A DNA stretch of 64,000 bases from Halodesulfovibrio marinisediminis DSM 17456 (GCF_900129975.1 NZ_FSRG01000003.1:794997-858996), one strand, 5' to 3'; counted from the first letter of the stretch, positions 44,976-54,555 are shown. A program made the numbers and translations. Notes: a model not told the origin generated them from the sequence alone.

Positions 44976-46793
44976 CTATGATGTGGTGTTTGCATGGAGA
45001 CGCAACTCTTCAGTAACCGTTGTAATTTGGTTTGTTGTTTCTCCTAGATTTGTAATCACTTGTGTTGCGCCTTCTACCTCTTCTCCTGAAGCGGCTACTA
45101 TTTTTTCCATCTGTGTTAACGCTATGGATACTTGTGTATATTCGTTCTCTTGCCTGTCTGCAACTTCAGAAATCTGCAATGAACGATCATATGTTGTTTC
45201 TGCGCCGATAGCTATTTGTTTAAAACGTTCACCGGATTCTTCTGCAAGTTTGGCTGTATCTGTAATGTCCTGCGCAATACTGTTCATAGACTGTGTATTC
45301 ATCTGGGTCGCCTGTTGAATACCAGAGATTGTACCGCCTACTTTTCTAGTAGCTTCCATTGTCTTTTCAGCCAGCTTACGCACCTCATCTGCAACTACTG
45401 CAAAGCCTTTACCTGCTTCGCCAGCACGAGCAGCTTCAATTGCAGCGTTAAGAGCAAGCAGGTTTGTCTGGTCTGCTATATCAGAAATAACCACCATAAC
45501 CTGGTTAATAGATTCTGCCTGACGGTCAAGCTGACTCATTTGCTCCTGAAGCAGGTTCGCTTTTTTATGTACATCTTTAATAGAAGAAAGAGACATTTCA
45601 ATCATTTGAGAACCTTCACGGACAGTCTCAAGCTCATTTTTGCCCTGTGACATTGCCTGATTAGCAAGCTCTTTAATAAGGATAGCAGCTTGGTGCAGGT
45701 TCTCCATTGCGTGATCAACTTCACTCATCTGATTAACTTGGTCAAAGGACTTTTCACCAACTGTACTCATGTGACCAGCAAGGGTCTCCATCATTGATTT
45801 ACTCTCTACAGCGGCCTGTTCAAGCATGTGGGCTGTACGCAGAATTTCATCATAGGATGTCTGAAGGTCATGTCTGTTTTTCTCTGCTTCTTTATGAGCA
45901 CTTGCTGCGGCCTGAGCTTTTTCTTTTGCTTCAAGGCTGGCTTTGTGCAAATCATTGTGACCGGTTACAAGTTCTTTAGACATAACATTCATTGCTACTG
46001 CCAATTCTGAAAGCTCGTCTGTACCGTCTGTGGAGATTTGTAAATCGAGCTGGCCAGCTGCAATATCCTTTGCCCCTTGTGTAACAGAAGTTAGCGGCCT
46101 AAGGATACTACGGATAATAAATAGGCAGAGAAACAGTATACCTGCTAAGAAAACACCAAAAAGGCTTGCAACAAAAATAATTCTAGGACGAGCTATGCTC
46201 ATGAGATTTGTTTTAAATTCTGCCTGATTCTTTCGAATATTAGACAAATAGACACCAGTACCAATCCAGATATCTGTTCCATCAATGAACTGAGCTGAAC
46301 CAATCTTTGGCTGTAAGCCTTCTCCCGGTTTTTCCCAATCAAATTCAGTAATTCCGCCTCCAGAATTAGCCAGGGTAAATAATTCCTGAATAATATATGT
46401 ATCGTCAGGCCCTTTAAGCTGGTTAAGGTTTTTACCAATAAGAGACTGGTTAGCACCATGTGCTACACATGTAGTACCTTTATAAGCGTAAAAGTATCCT
46501 GACTTATCTTTTTCAAAACGGATTTTGGTAAATGCGTTTTGAATAATTTTCTGCTGTTCTACCGGATCCGATACATTTTCGAGCGAGGCGGCAAGTGCAC
46601 TTGCAAGAATATTAGTTGCAGCAGTAATTTTATCCTTTTCCTGAATGGTCATTCTTTTGTTAACTTCCAACGAGCTCGTTTCCATGAGCATATTGGATGC
46701 TTGCCAATACTCTACGAGCAGTCCACCAAGCGAAAGCAGAAGTAAGGCAAAAAGCAGCTGAATTCTCGTAGCGATTTTGATTTTTCGTAGCAT
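44976..46793 (-). CDS. Methyl-accepting chemotaxis protein with Cache sensor
   Basis: Chemoreceptor of 605 residues. The ATG at 46793 was chosen because a typical chemoreceptor N terminus ([12 protein letters not shown] then a helix) follows; upstream in-frame codons to 46919 look non-coding, though the ribosome site (AAGTGA) is weak. Order: helix (about 8-28), single Cache domain (about 45-190) with [11 protein letters not shown] and [11 protein letters not shown], helix (about 200-222), HAMP and a cytoplasmic signalling domain with the [24 protein letters not shown] hairpin. The ligand is unknown; small organic acids are common for this sensor class. Confidence 0.9.
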   Translation of the reverse strand: MLRKIKIATRIQLLFALLLLSLGGLLVEYWQASNMLMETSSLEVNKRMTIQEKDKITAATNILASALAASLENVSDPVEQQKIIQNAFTKIRFEKDKSGYFYAYKGTTCVAHGANQSLIGKNLNQLKGPDDTYIIQELFTLANSGGGITEFDWEKPGEGLQPKIGSAQFIDGTDIWIGTGVYLSNIRKNQAEFKTNLMSIARPRIIFVASLFGVFLAGILFLCLFIIRSILRPLTSVTQGAKDIAAGQLDLQISTDGTDELSELAVAMNVMSKELVTGHNDLHKASLEAKEKAQAAASAHKEAEKNRHDLQTSYDEILRTAHMLEQAAVESKSMMETLAGHMSTVGEKSFDQVNQMSEVDHAMENLHQAAILIKELANQAMSQGKNELETVREGSQMIEMSLSSIKDVHKKANLLQEQMSQLDRQAESINQVMVVISDIADQTNLLALNAAIEAARAGEAGKGFAVVADEVRKLAEKTMEATRKVGGTISGIQQATQMNTQSMNSIAQDITDTAKLAEESGERFKQIAIGAETTYDRSLQISEVADRQENEYTQVSIALTQMEKIVAASGEEVEGATQVITNLGETTNQITTVTEELRLHANTTS

Positions 46794-46949
46794 GATAGTT
46801 TCACTTGTATATTCTGTTAAAGATTGACCAATTGGTTTGAGAAGCATGACTTTATAACGGCTTGCCGACACAAACATTCGACAATCGTTGTATTTACAGC
46901 ACGATAAAAAACGTTTCACTTCACATATGTCGTATCAAAAAATTCGACA

Positions 46950-46981
46950 TAAAAAATGACCTCATAATTAATATGAGGCCA
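46950..46981 (-). terminator. Orphan minus-strand terminator
   Basis: On the minus strand GGCCTCATA pairs with TATGAGGTC (one G-T pair) around TTAAT, followed by ATTTTTT. The next gene on that strand already has a terminator of its own. Confidence 0.65.
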
Positions 46982-47306
46982 TTCCTACCTGCATTCATAA
47001 TGAGTCATTGTAGTTAACAGAGTAAATTCTGAAAAAAACGACCCAAATGTTTGATTTATTTTAACTTTAAAAATAGAAAAATACGGATAAGTATGCTTTG
47101 TACATGTGCAGGAAGTAGAAAATGGACCGGTTCACTACGACCTACAGCAAATAAAAATATACTCACATCCCTAGTGCCAACTTACAGCAGCTTAAGAGAA
47201 TTAGGCAATGATCATGACATTTATCGACAATAATTTTGTAATGTTTAGGCTATTCTTTCCATATTCAAACTTTTTTAGTTTTAGTTCCTACAATATGGAC
47301 TGTCCT

Positions 47307-47347
47307 TAAAAAAGGCACAGCATCACCGCAAGAGGTGACGTTGTGCC
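47307..47347 (-). terminator. Terminator of mgsA
   Basis: On the minus strand GGCACA..CGTCACC pairs with GGTGATG..TGTGCC around CTCTTGC with small mismatches, then six T residues. Confidence 0.8.
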
Positions 47348-47386
47348 AATAATAAGCTCTAAATCAATTAGTTGAGTAGCAAAAAG

Positions 47387-47836
47387 TTATTTTGTGTACC
47401 CGCAATCCAGTATTTCGTATTTACTGGAAAAAAATGGTGAAGAAATAAGAAAATCTGCTGACGACCGGTTACTTGCGGTTGGAATATTATAAAGAACAGC
47501 AAGACGAAGCAGCGCCTTAACATCTACATCGTGAGGCTGAGGCTCCATCGGGTCCCAAAAGAAGATGAGTACATCAATTTTACCATCTGCAATTAATCCA
47601 CCTAATTGCTGGTCTCCACCAAGTGGTCCAGATTTCATTTTATGTACGCCCTTAAAATGTACTCCTTCTACATCAGTACATTTTTCTTGAAGCAACTTCT
47701 CAACTAGACTGCCGGTTGTTCCAGTAGCAAACAAATTATGGTGAAGTAACACTTCATGATGGGGTTCTACAAACTCAAGCATCGTTTTTTTGCAGTTATC
47801 GTGAGCGACAATGGCGATATTCTTGATGAGTTCCAT
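47387..47836 (-). CDS. mgsA: Methylglyoxal synthase
   Basis: Protein of 149 residues, the usual length. It converts dihydroxyacetone phosphate to methylglyoxal and phosphate, a bypass of lower glycolysis used under phosphate limitation or sugar-phosphate stress. Visible signatures are IALVAHD-like IAIVAHDNCK at the start, FATGTTG, KSGPLGGDQQLGG with the catalytic Asp, FFWDPMEPQPHDVDVKALLRLA and NIPTASNRSSADF. Phosphate-binding and catalytic residues are all in place. A GAGGG site precedes the ATG. It stands alone. Confidence 0.95.
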   Translation of the reverse strand: MELIKNIAIVAHDNCKKTMLEFVEPHHEVLLHHNLFATGTTGSLVEKLLQEKCTDVEGVHFKGVHKMKSGPLGGDQQLGGLIADGKIDVLIFFWDPMEPQPHDVDVKALLRLAVLYNIPTASNRSSADFLISSPFFSSKYEILDCGYTK

Positions 47837-48288
47837 AAGCCCTCAGTCCTCTTCTGTTATATGATAGTAAATTTATGTCACTGTAATTAACATGGTAGCA
47901 CTGCTCTTTTTTGACAACAACACAATATGCATAGAATGTTACGTTATGGTTAACAAAATGCAGACAACGTGTGTCACAACAACATGAGTATAAAAATTAT
48001 AGGGGGATCACCCTTTTTCTTTATGACTCTTTGTACCTTCCATGGAAAGCCATACTAATGTAGTGCAGGTAACTACTTTATTAAAAAAAGGATAATCATT
48101 ATTCCTTAAATCTTATCAAGAAAACGCCTTTCACTCTAACACTGCGTTATGCTTTTATCTTTTTTGCGCTCCTCGCTGAAAGAGAAAATCCCTCTTCCAT
48201 TATCCACTATCAAGCAATAGTTTTTGCCCCCTCTATCAGATAATCTTTACCGTATTGCGGACTGTAGCGGACAAGAGATGGAGGATGC
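47837..48288. other. Gene-free interval between mgsA and the AI-2E-type gene
   Basis: No gene found. TTGACA at 47911-47916 with TAGAAT at 47932-47937 (15-bp spacing) is a weak promoter candidate on the plus strand. AGGG/CCCT followed by T residues near 48000-48018 could be a weak stop, together hinting at a short transcript of about 75 bases. Confidence 0.25.
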
Positions 48289-49335
48289 ATGAACCGAAAA
48301 TCAAGATTACGTGATTCTGTTCTGACAATCGCTGGAATTCTCTTAATCCTGTTTGCTGCTCGCGTAGCTCAAGGCCTTGTAATACCCTTTCTTTTATCTA
48401 TTTTCATCTCCATCATCATAACAGTGCCTGTCGGTTGGTTAAAGCGATGTGGTTTCTCCAATCTTTTTGCTGTTGGAATTGTAGTGCTGATCACACTTTT
48501 TTTTGAAGTTGGGATTGCCTTGTTTTTAGGAAAATCAGCATCGCAATTCAGCAGGTCAATTCCAGAGTATCAAGCACAGCTTGCAGGTCTTATGGGAAAA
48601 GTAGACCTCTGGCTTTTAAAGCATAATATTGAATTGCCTGAATCAAGCCTTTCTGAAGTAATAAATCCCAATGTGGTCCTCGGATTTGCAAACTCGTTCA
48701 TCTCCGGACTTGGAAAGGTGTTGAGTAATGTCGCACTGATTATGTTCACAGTTTTCTTCATGCTGCTTGAAGGACACAGGCTCCCCCAAAAAATCCACGC
48801 CATTGATCACGCTCAGGAAGGCGAACTGCTCAAAAAATGTACATTTATTCTTGAAAGTACAAAGCAGTACATTTCCATAAAAGCACTCACAAGCTTAATA
48901 ACAGGCGTTTTCATCACTATCGGCCTAACTCTGATCGGGCTCAATTTTGCCTCGTTATGGGGCTTCCTGGCTTTTATACTGAATTTTATTCCTACCATTG
49001 GCTCTATACTCGCTGCCGCTCCTGCAGTGCTTATGTCCTGTCTGCAACTTGGGTTAATGGAGACATTAAGCGTTTTAGCCCTCTACCTGGCAGTGAATAT
49101 AGTTATCGGAAATATAGTTGAACCTGCGGTTATGGGGCACAAAGTGGGATTGTCTACATTAGCTGTCTTTTTGTCGTTGGTTTTCTGGGGGTGGTTGCTC
49201 GGTCCAGCCGGCATGCTGTTATCGGTTCCGCTGACTATGCTGATTAAATACGGTGCGGAAGCAAATCCTCAAACACGCTGGCTGGCGGTATTGCTAGGCC
49301 CTGCTCCTCCGCAGGAAGAGACAATAGAAGAATAA
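48289..49335 (+). CDS. AI-2E family transporter (PerM/TqsA-like)
   Basis: Membrane protein of 348 residues with about eight helices. The central ISIKALTSLITGVF segment, FILNFIPTIGSILAAAPAVL and NIVEPAVMGHKVGLS are the family signature. Members include TqsA, proposed to export the AI-2 signal, and others that act as sodium:proton antiporters, so the substrate is open. A GGAGG site precedes the ATG. Two small membrane-associated proteins follow after 35 and 8 bases, making a likely three-gene operon. Confidence 0.85.
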   Translation: MNRKSRLRDSVLTIAGILLILFAARVAQGLVIPFLLSIFISIIITVPVGWLKRCGFSNLFAVGIVVLITLFFEVGIALFLGKSASQFSRSIPEYQAQLAGLMGKVDLWLLKHNIELPESSLSEVINPNVVLGFANSFISGLGKVLSNVALIMFTVFFMLLEGHRLPQKIHAIDHAQEGELLKKCTFILESTKQYISIKALTSLITGVFITIGLTLIGLNFASLWGFLAFILNFIPTIGSILAAAPAVLMSCLQLGLMETLSVLALYLAVNIVIGNIVEPAVMGHKVGLSTLAVFLSLVFWGWLLGPAGMLLSVPLTMLIKYGAEANPQTRWLAVLLGPAPPQEETIEE

Positions 49336-49370
49336 CCTGATCGTTGATCAGCGAAAAAGGAATATCAACA

Positions 49371-49676
49371 ATGACACATGAAGAATTACAACACGAAATA
49401 GAGTACCTGCGGACACAGTTGGCCATTTGTGAATCAAAAAAAAGTGCAACAGAAAAAGCAAGCCTTTCCCCGAAGGCTTCGGAAGCTTCTGAGTATGAGC
49501 AAAAGCAAAAAGCAATGGGTAAAGAGAAATCACAATTGCTGGAAGCAGAAGAAATTGTTCAGGCTGTTGCCGATGTTGCAGTGACAGCAGGCAGGGAAAT
49601 TCGAAAGGCTAACCCAGTAACACTTGTCGCAACATTTGCCCTTGGATTTTTGATTGGACGTGTATTTTCAAAATAG
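49371..49676 (+). CDS. DUF883/ElaB-YqjD-like small membrane protein
   Basis: Protein of 101 residues. The ATG at 49371 follows AAGGA; an upstream in-frame start at 49344 lies on no ribosome site. An N-terminal coiled coil (about 3-60) leads to a C-terminal membrane anchor, NPVTLVATFALGFLIGRVFSK, the pattern of YqjD/ElaB proteins that tether ribosomes to the membrane in Escherichia coli. That activity is not proven here. It sits with the following YqjE/holin-like gene, as yqjD and yqjE do. Confidence 0.65.
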   Translation: MTHEELQHEIEYLRTQLAICESKKSATEKASLSPKASEASEYEQKQKAMGKEKSQLLEAEEIVQAVADVAVTAGREIRKANPVTLVATFALGFLIGRVFSK

Positions 49677-49684
49677 GAACAGCT

Positions 49685-50185
49685 ATGAATGATTCAATGA
49701 ATAAAATACAAATTCTTCTAAGGTCAGAAGTTGCCTTGTTCCGCTTGCAAACACGTCGCATGGCTAGAGAAGCTGCTTTTAAAATTGCAGCGTTAATCCT
49801 TGCTCTACTGGCACTGGGGATGTTTACGTTTGCTGTATATCTAGGACTGTCCAAGTTGTACGGCTCAACAATCGCAGCACTGCTGGTTGCACTAATTGAT
49901 GGGCTGCTTGCATTGCTGCTTCTGTTGATATCACAACAGATCAAAAGCAATACCGAGCAGGAAAAGGTAATTAAAGAGGTTCGGGATATTGCCTGCAAAG
50001 GCCTGAATGCCGATTTTGAAAAAGTTAAGGCTGAAGTAGGTGAAGTAACAAGTGATGTCAGGCGGATTCATGATAATGTGGCGGGTATCTTAGCTGGTTC
50101 TACCTCGTTGATTACCAGCATTACCCCTGTTCTTGGTCTCTTTGCTGCTGCAGTCAAAAAAAGTCGGGAAAAAGGAGCGTCATAA
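49685..50185 (+). CDS. Phage-holin-superfamily III / YqjE-like membrane protein
   Basis: Protein of 166 residues with two adjacent membrane helices (about 29-52 and 57-80), then an amphipathic tail and a further hydrophobic patch near residues 130-155. The arrangement resembles YqjE and the Holin-X group, which are not lysis proteins in most bacteria. It begins 8 bases after the DUF883-like gene. The ribosome site GGAAC is weak, so it may rely on coupling. Confidence 0.6.
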   Translation: MNDSMNKIQILLRSEVALFRLQTRRMAREAAFKIAALILALLALGMFTFAVYLGLSKLYGSTIAALLVALIDGLLALLLLLISQQIKSNTEQEKVIKEVRDIACKGLNADFEKVKAEVGEVTSDVRRIHDNVAGILAGSTSLITSITPVLGLFAAAVKKSREKGAS

Positions 50186-50269
50186 CTCAACTCCATAGTT
50201 AGTAGATTTAGTGACCGGTTGTGCTTGATTGAAGCATAAGTTTCTATATAGCAGCAGAACAAAATTTTT

Positions 50270-50294
50270 ATGCTCCCTCAAGTTGAGGGAGCAT
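50270..50294. repeat. Perfect stem-loop between convergent genes
   Basis: ATGCTCCCTC pairs with GAGGGAGCAT around AAGTT. There is no T run on either side, so it is a hairpin rather than a standard terminator. Confidence 0.6.
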
Positions 50295-50316
50295 AATCTC
50301 GTAGAGATAAAAAAAA

Positions 50317-50580
50317 TTACAGCATCTTACGTATTTTTTCATAGCCAGCTTTTAGTTCATCAGCAGCAACGCCAAGAGCTGCTCCTGTTTTTTCCGCTGT
50401 TATTCCTGCTTCTTTTACCATGGGCTTATATTTGGCAACAAAGAGATCCAATTCCTTTTCAAGTCTATCCGCCTCTTCCTTTACTTCTGCTTTTCCCAAA
50501 TGAGCTTTAAGGGCAACTTCATCACGCAGTTGTTCAAGTTGAGCTTTTTTCTCTTCAAACAATTTTTTTAGATCTTCCAT
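50317..50580 (-). CDS. Small charged coiled-coil protein
   Basis: Protein of 87 residues, nearly all helix, rich in Lys, Glu and Ala, with heptad-like spacing (LKKLFEEKKAQLEQL and EADRLEKELDLF). No signal or membrane segment. Similar short coiled-coil proteins are common next to envelope stress genes, but I cannot name a function. The AGGAGAGAAT ribosome site is strong, so it is expressed. It is convergent to the AI-2E-type operon. Confidence 0.7.
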   Translation of the reverse strand: MEDLKKLFEEKKAQLEQLRDEVALKAHLGKAEVKEEADRLEKELDLFVAKYKPMVKEAGITAEKTGAALGVAADELKAGYEKIRKML

Positions 50581-50785
50581 AATTCTCTCCTTACCATCCT
50601 CAAGTTGTATGCTGTTACCGACACATAGCCTTGTGGCACTGCAGCAAAAGGGAAAACGAAAAGGCTAATTATCACATAAGATCATAACATGTTGGCATTC
50701 GACAGTATTTGTTTATGCTGTGCGATAGGATACGGTATTTAAGGCTAAACAATCTTGTTTTTATTACCACCCATTGCTCATAAAG

Positions 50786-50817
50786 AAGGCCTTAACGATG
50801 AATCGCTAAGGCCTTTT
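50786..50817. terminator. Terminator near the YgjV-like gene
   Basis: AAGGCCTTAACG pairs with CGCTAAGGCCTT (one mismatch) and is followed by TTTT-type tails. It ends the minus-strand gene to the right. Confidence 0.7.
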
Positions 50818-50825
50818 AATTGTTC

Positions 50826-51347
50826 TTATCCGGAAAAATTCCATCTGAAGAGATTTCTTCCTTTTAGGTAGTGTCGATAGTACCCAACCAAGTTACTGCT
50901 CAAAAATAATAGTTCCATAGCAACCGCTACAGGAGACGAGGCAAGGTAATTATGCGGTATCCAGAACAATGTCCCGATGATCATTAAGATTCGAAGTCTT
51001 TTGTCATTTTTAGAAAATGCACCTGCTGTATGGAAAGTTGTGCCTACGCAGCTCAAAACACTTAACATTCCCTCAAACGTCAATGCTGTTGCCATGAGTG
51101 CCAGACCAATGAATAAAGCCATTGCCCTTGGTGATGTTGTAAACACACTTGTTAGATAACGAAGTGTTGCCACCAACATCAAAAAACCGGCAGTCTGGTG
51201 TCCAAGCAAGAAGAAGTGAGTTGAGATCAATGTACCGGAGACAAAGAGGCATTGAACAATTCGTTTTCGATCTTTGAATTGAAAGGACAGGATATCAAAT
51301 AGGATGGCAATGCCGACAAGAACCTGCGATATGAGATAAAAAGACAT
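50826..51347 (-). CDS. YgjV-family inner-membrane protein
   Basis: Membrane protein of 173 residues with about six helices. The FDILSFQFKDRKRIVQCLFVSG and WIPHNYLASSPVAVAMELLFLSSNLVGYYRHY segments are the YgjV signature. Function is unknown. The ATG at 51347 is favoured over a TTG at 51404, as it has an AGGAG about 11 bases upstream and starts directly in a membrane helix; the longer form would add 19 residues. Confidence 0.75.
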   Translation of the reverse strand: MSFYLISQVLVGIAILFDILSFQFKDRKRIVQCLFVSGTLISTHFFLLGHQTAGFLMLVATLRYLTSVFTTSPRAMALFIGLALMATALTFEGMLSVLSCVGTTFHTAGAFSKNDKRLRILMIIGTLFWIPHNYLASSPVAVAMELLFLSSNLVGYYRHYLKGRNLFRWNFSG

Positions 51348-51760
51348 GACGAATAGTTCTCCTAAAGAAAATGAATAGTAGAAGGCACGGTTCCTAAGTT
51401 GCAAAAGCTCAAAAATTTCTTATGCAGCATTTGGCTGCCTATCACCCTGTTAGACTCAGCGTCAATTCTAATTCCTTAACTTCCATCCACTCAGTATTCA
51501 TATAAAAAGAACAATGTTCGTTTGTAACAAACTATAAAACACATATAATTTGGCTATGACAACACACTGTATATACAGATTAAAATTAAAAAGTTAAAGA
51601 ATTGCTTTAACTTTTGCGAAGCTTGAAGTTCAGAGCCCCAATAAGAAAAGCCCCCTTAAAGGGAGCTTTTCTACAGCGTATTGAGGTAACCAACTTACCA
51701 TTAGATAGCTGCGCTATGCGCGTTGATTTGTCTTTGTCCAAAATCTCCAGCGCAGATAAT
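51348..51760. other. Gap between YgjV-like and apbE genes
   Basis: No gene seen. It contains the hairpin at 51646-51670 and a short palindrome CTGTATATACAG at 51568-51579. The short frames over 51607-51825 overlap the apbE end in another frame and are not supported. Confidence 0.35.
51646..51670. terminator. Terminator of the dehalogenase operon
   Basis: AAAAGCCCCCTT pairs with AAAGGGAGCTTTT with one mismatch; the minus-strand side continues into TTTTC. It is about 90 bases after the apbE stop. Confidence 0.6.
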
Positions 51761-52780
51761 TTATCCTGTATAACTCCAATTTGTAGAAGTGATGCTACCA
51801 TTTGAGGTTTGCCACAAACAGGCATAGGCAGGGTGACGATTAATAAATCTTGTACCTCGCTCTACTCCCATGGCGAATAGTGCGGTAGCTAGAGAATCTG
51901 CTTCTGTACAGGTTGGCGCCATTACAGATACAGCGGTGCACTCTGGCGTATTGGAAGATAATTTTTGTGAGGTCATCGGCACAATGTGGTTGTAGCCTTT
52001 AGAGGCCAGACTCTCATAGTTACCTGATGTCGCCATCGCTCTGTGACGCAACGGAATTGTATACAAGTTTTCAGCCGGAGAACTTGCATTCTGAATACCT
52101 ATATTCCACTCTTGATTAACTGTCACTGAAGAACCAATGCGGATGTCTCCACCTGCATTCACAAGGAAATTATGAACGCCCTGCTGTTCAAGTTCTTCAG
52201 CTACAATATCAACGACATGCCCCTTGGCGATACCGTCCAGACTTATGGACGCTTCCGTACTGGCAAGTCGAACAGTTCGCCCTTTCATAACAACGTGTTC
52301 AGGATTAGAAAGTCGCTTCAAATCAGCCTGCAAGGACCTTGGCAGCTCTGTTAATGATCCCACATTGTTTTTTGCAAGAATATGTAAAACAGGCGCTACA
52401 GCTGGATTGAACCCTCTATTCGTCTTCTGCGTTAAGACAAGAGATCGCTTCAACAGGTTGGTCACATTAGAAGGAGTATCCTTCAACACACCTTGGGAAT
52501 TAAGCACACCCAGTGGGCTTTGTGTTTCGTAACGTGTGAATAGACCTTCTGCTTTCGCTGCAGTATTAAACGCTGCTCCAATAGCCTCATCCAACACGGT
52601 TTTGCTTTCATGATAGGCTGTAATAGAAAGAAAGGTTCCCATTCGGAATTGCGTTTCCGCACGCTTGTGCAGTTGAGACAAGTCATCAGCTGCCATCACG
52701 CGGCTCAAAGGAGCCATGGGTCCAAGTGCCCCCATTGCTCCAAGAGCATAAAGAAACCGTCTTCTGCTAACCATTGACAT
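51761..52780 (-). CDS. apbE: FAD:protein FMN transferase (ApbE), Tat-type signal
   Basis: Protein of 339 residues that attaches FMN from FAD to a Thr in its target protein. The ATG at 52780 has a strong GGAGGAG site. A twin-arginine-like SRRRFL (residues 5-10) and a hydrophobic stretch suggest export. Family motifs are LDGIAKGHVVDIV, NAGGDIRIG and ATSGNYES followed by YNHIVP. The target is almost certainly the upstream FMN-binding protein, which has an SGAT motif. The gene overlaps the preceding small gene by 14 bases and is the last in the dehalogenase operon. Confidence 0.9.
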   Translation of the reverse strand: MSMVSRRRFLYALGAMGALGPMAPLSRVMAADDLSQLHKRAETQFRMGTFLSITAYHESKTVLDEAIGAAFNTAAKAEGLFTRYETQSPLGVLNSQGVLKDTPSNVTNLLKRSLVLTQKTNRGFNPAVAPVLHILAKNNVGSLTELPRSLQADLKRLSNPEHVVMKGRTVRLASTEASISLDGIAKGHVVDIVAEELEQQGVHNFLVNAGGDIRIGSSVTVNQEWNIGIQNASSPAENLYTIPLRHRAMATSGNYESLASKGYNHIVPMTSQKLSSNTPECTAVSVMAPTCTEADSLATALFAMGVERGTRFINRHPAYACLWQTSNGSITSTNWSYTG

Positions 52781-52979
52781 CGGTCTCCTCCAATATTTTA
52801 TCAAGATCAAAAGTTGGTTTCTTCACATCCTCTTTTTTGGGACTTTCGAGGCTGCGAACATAACGAACGGATGCGGTATCACGCTGAAAACTGTTTGTTA
52901 CGTTATTAGCCAACTCGTACCCACACAGCCCCACAAACAACACAAACACTATAAGTGTAACTACAGATCGAAATTTCAT
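52767..52979 (-). CDS. Small single-pass membrane protein in the rdh operon
   Basis: Protein of 70 residues with an N-terminal helix (about 6-25) and a charged tail. The ATG at 52979 is two bases after the previous stop and has GGAG upstream; the longer frame to 53021 overlaps the preceding gene. It lies between the rdhC-like and apbE genes and may be an accessory of the flavoprotein. I know no family name. Confidence 0.6.
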   Translation of the reverse strand: MKFRSVVTLIVFVLFVGLCGYELANNVTNSFQRDTASVRYVRSLESPKKEDVKKPTFDLDKILEETDVNG

Positions 52980-52981
52980 GA

Positions 52982-54124
52982 TTACTGCTCCGCCTTGCGC
53001 TTTTTGCTTGGCACTAACCAAGTTCGCATAAATGTGAGGTACTCAAATAGACTGCCAATAGGACACAACAAGGTGCACCACGGGCGCTTAATCACGAGTG
53101 ATGTAACCACAATTAGGACAGTGAGTGCAAAAATAGCTGTAGAGCCAATAAACGAGAATGCCATGCCAAACGGCTCAAATTGAGCATCAGACGGATTCCT
53201 GAAATACACAGCTGCACTCATGGCAAACAATGTAAAACCACGTGCGGTCCACTTCATCCATTCCGTCTTTTTAGGAGCAGAACAGCCAGTAATTCGACCA
53301 AGTCCCTCTTGAACACCACCAAAAGGACAAAGCATTGCGCAGTATAAATTTTTACGTGTCGCAAGAAAGATAACCAGCGCCAGTACAAGACAGATCAATG
53401 CCGTGTACGATGCCATCCCTTTTGTCCAAAGACCGCTCAGGAATAACACAAGGGAAGCGAGAGAGAACTGGGCACCATACATAAAGCCTAAAACTATCGT
53501 GCACACACCCAGCAGCCCTAATCGGGCATACTTCTTATTCCACTTGAAAAAGTGGCTTGAAATGACGAACGCCAACAAAAAGAACAAGGTACTCAACGCA
53601 GCCTTACTCATCTCCTCATTGGAAAGCTGCACTGTACTTTCCTCAACGGCTGAACCTCGAATGTAGTCAACAGCCTTCTCCACGCCTTTACGCATAGCGT
53701 TGGAAGACAATGTTGCACCGGATACAGCATCTACATGAGGAAGGTTAGAGGACGACGCACCAAGAAAAGCATCAAGCACACCGTCTCCCAGCACCCGTGT
53801 AATGTATGTGGAAGTATCCGTTGATTGAACTAGCGCAACCCGTTCAATAATTTCGTCGCGGTTTACTACCACTGCAACCTGCAGTGGTCCGCCATAACTT
53901 GGGTGTTCAGCTAAGCCGATATAAAGTTTGTCATCAGGCTCACCTGTACGATGCCCTTCATACACTGAAGGACGAACCTGCTTCACCCCTTCAATATCAG
54001 CTGAGATATTCTTTATCCGTTCAAGTCCGGCTTCATCAGAGCGCACCCCGCCAGCTACCCACGCCGCTATCAGGATACACAGTGAAAGTACTGCCAGTAT
54101 GCGTTCAATAGATTTTCGAGACAC
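52982..54124 (-). CDS. rdhC: FMN-binding polytopic protein with two CX3CP motifs (RdhC/NosR-like)
   Basis: Protein of 380 residues. Order: helix (about 8-26), periplasmic FMN_bind domain (about 60-155) with AVSGAT at 133-138 in which the Thr would be the flavin-attachment site, then about five membrane helices with two CX3CP motifs (AMLCPFGG and TLLCPIGS). This is the RdhC/PceC architecture, thought to pass electrons from menaquinol to the exported dehalogenase. A GTG at 54124 is preferred, as GGAG is 7 bases upstream; the alternative GTG at 54130 overlaps that site. The next genes, including apbE, support flavinylation. Confidence 0.85.
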   Translation of the reverse strand: MSRKSIERILAVLSLCILIAAWVAGGVRSDEAGLERIKNISADIEGVKQVRPSVYEGHRTGEPDDKLYIGLAEHPSYGGPLQVAVVVNRDEIIERVALVQSTDTSTYITRVLGDGVLDAFLGASSSNLPHVDAVSGATLSSNAMRKGVEKAVDYIRGSAVEESTVQLSNEEMSKAALSTLFFLLAFVISSHFFKWNKKYARLGLLGVCTIVLGFMYGAQFSLASLVLFLSGLWTKGMASYTALICLVLALVIFLATRKNLYCAMLCPFGGVQEGLGRITGCSAPKKTEWMKWTARGFTLFAMSAAVYFRNPSDAQFEPFGMAFSFIGSTAIFALTVLIVVTSLVIKRPWCTLLCPIGSLFEYLTFMRTWLVPSKKRKAEQ

Positions 54125-54186
54125 AGTCACTCTCCAGAGAGCTCTACGGCGAACCGTTACGTTTTCGGTTCGCCGCAGATATTGTG

Positions 54187-54507
54187 TTAGTTAGATTGAG
54201 TAGAGTCAGCTGGCTTTTTCATAATAAAGAGCCTGAGGCCTATAGCACTGCAAATAACAACAGGCAGACCAAGAACACCTATGAAGTACCATCCAGCGAT
54301 GGATTCGTATTCACCCATAAGTGTAAAACCACCGGCAACAACTGAGCAAAACGAAGCAAATGCCATGTAAATAAGTGCCACGTGCCACCAGACGATTTTT
54401 TTACCATAAGACTTCAGCCATTCGCCTATCCCCATAACAACCAGGACTTGTAGCGCGCCCATGGTCATCCAAAACAGGTAATCAAGCATTGTAGTTCCGG
54501 GAAACAT
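54187..54507 (-). CDS. rdhB: Reductive dehalogenase membrane anchor
   Basis: Protein of 106 residues with three membrane helices (about 7-28, 40-62 and 70-95), the normal size and topology of RdhB/PceB. It would anchor the catalytic subunit to the outer face of the inner membrane. It starts 48 bases after rdhA with a GGAG site. RdhB sequences diverge strongly, so identification rests on size, topology and position. Confidence 0.85.
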   Translation of the reverse strand: MFPGTTMLDYLFWMTMGALQVLVVMGIGEWLKSYGKKIVWWHVALIYMAFASFCSVVAGGFTLMGEYESIAGWYFIGVLGLPVVICSAIGLRLFIMKKPADSTQSN

Positions 54508-54555
54508 TGTATTTCTCCAATATTACTGAAAGATTGATTGTAACTGGAAAGGCAT

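Larger units (their letters stand above)
46794..47386. other. Interval between chemoreceptor and mgsA with two minus-strand terminators
   Basis: No convincing gene. An inverted pair ATGTCG/CGACAT (46927-46950) lies upstream of the chemoreceptor gene. A 60-codon plus-strand frame at 47051-47233 has no ribosome site. One of the two terminators (46950-46981) has no gene assigned to it, so a small minus-strand RNA between 46990 and 47300 is possible. Confidence 0.35.

Noticed and set aside
47051-47233. 60-codon frame with several Cys and Arg residues
   Set aside because: No ribosome site, AT-rich flanks, and nothing recognisable in it.
49685-50185. Prophage holin
   Set aside because: No other phage gene is near; the YqjE-like arrangement next to a DUF883-like gene explains it better.
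51568-51579. LexA-like palindrome CTGTATATACAG
   Set aside because: CTG and CAG are 6 bases apart, not the 10 of the E. coli LexA box, and no SOS gene follows.
51607-51825. Short frames over the terminator next to apbE
   Set aside because: They overlap the end of apbE and a hairpin in other frames and have no ribosome site.
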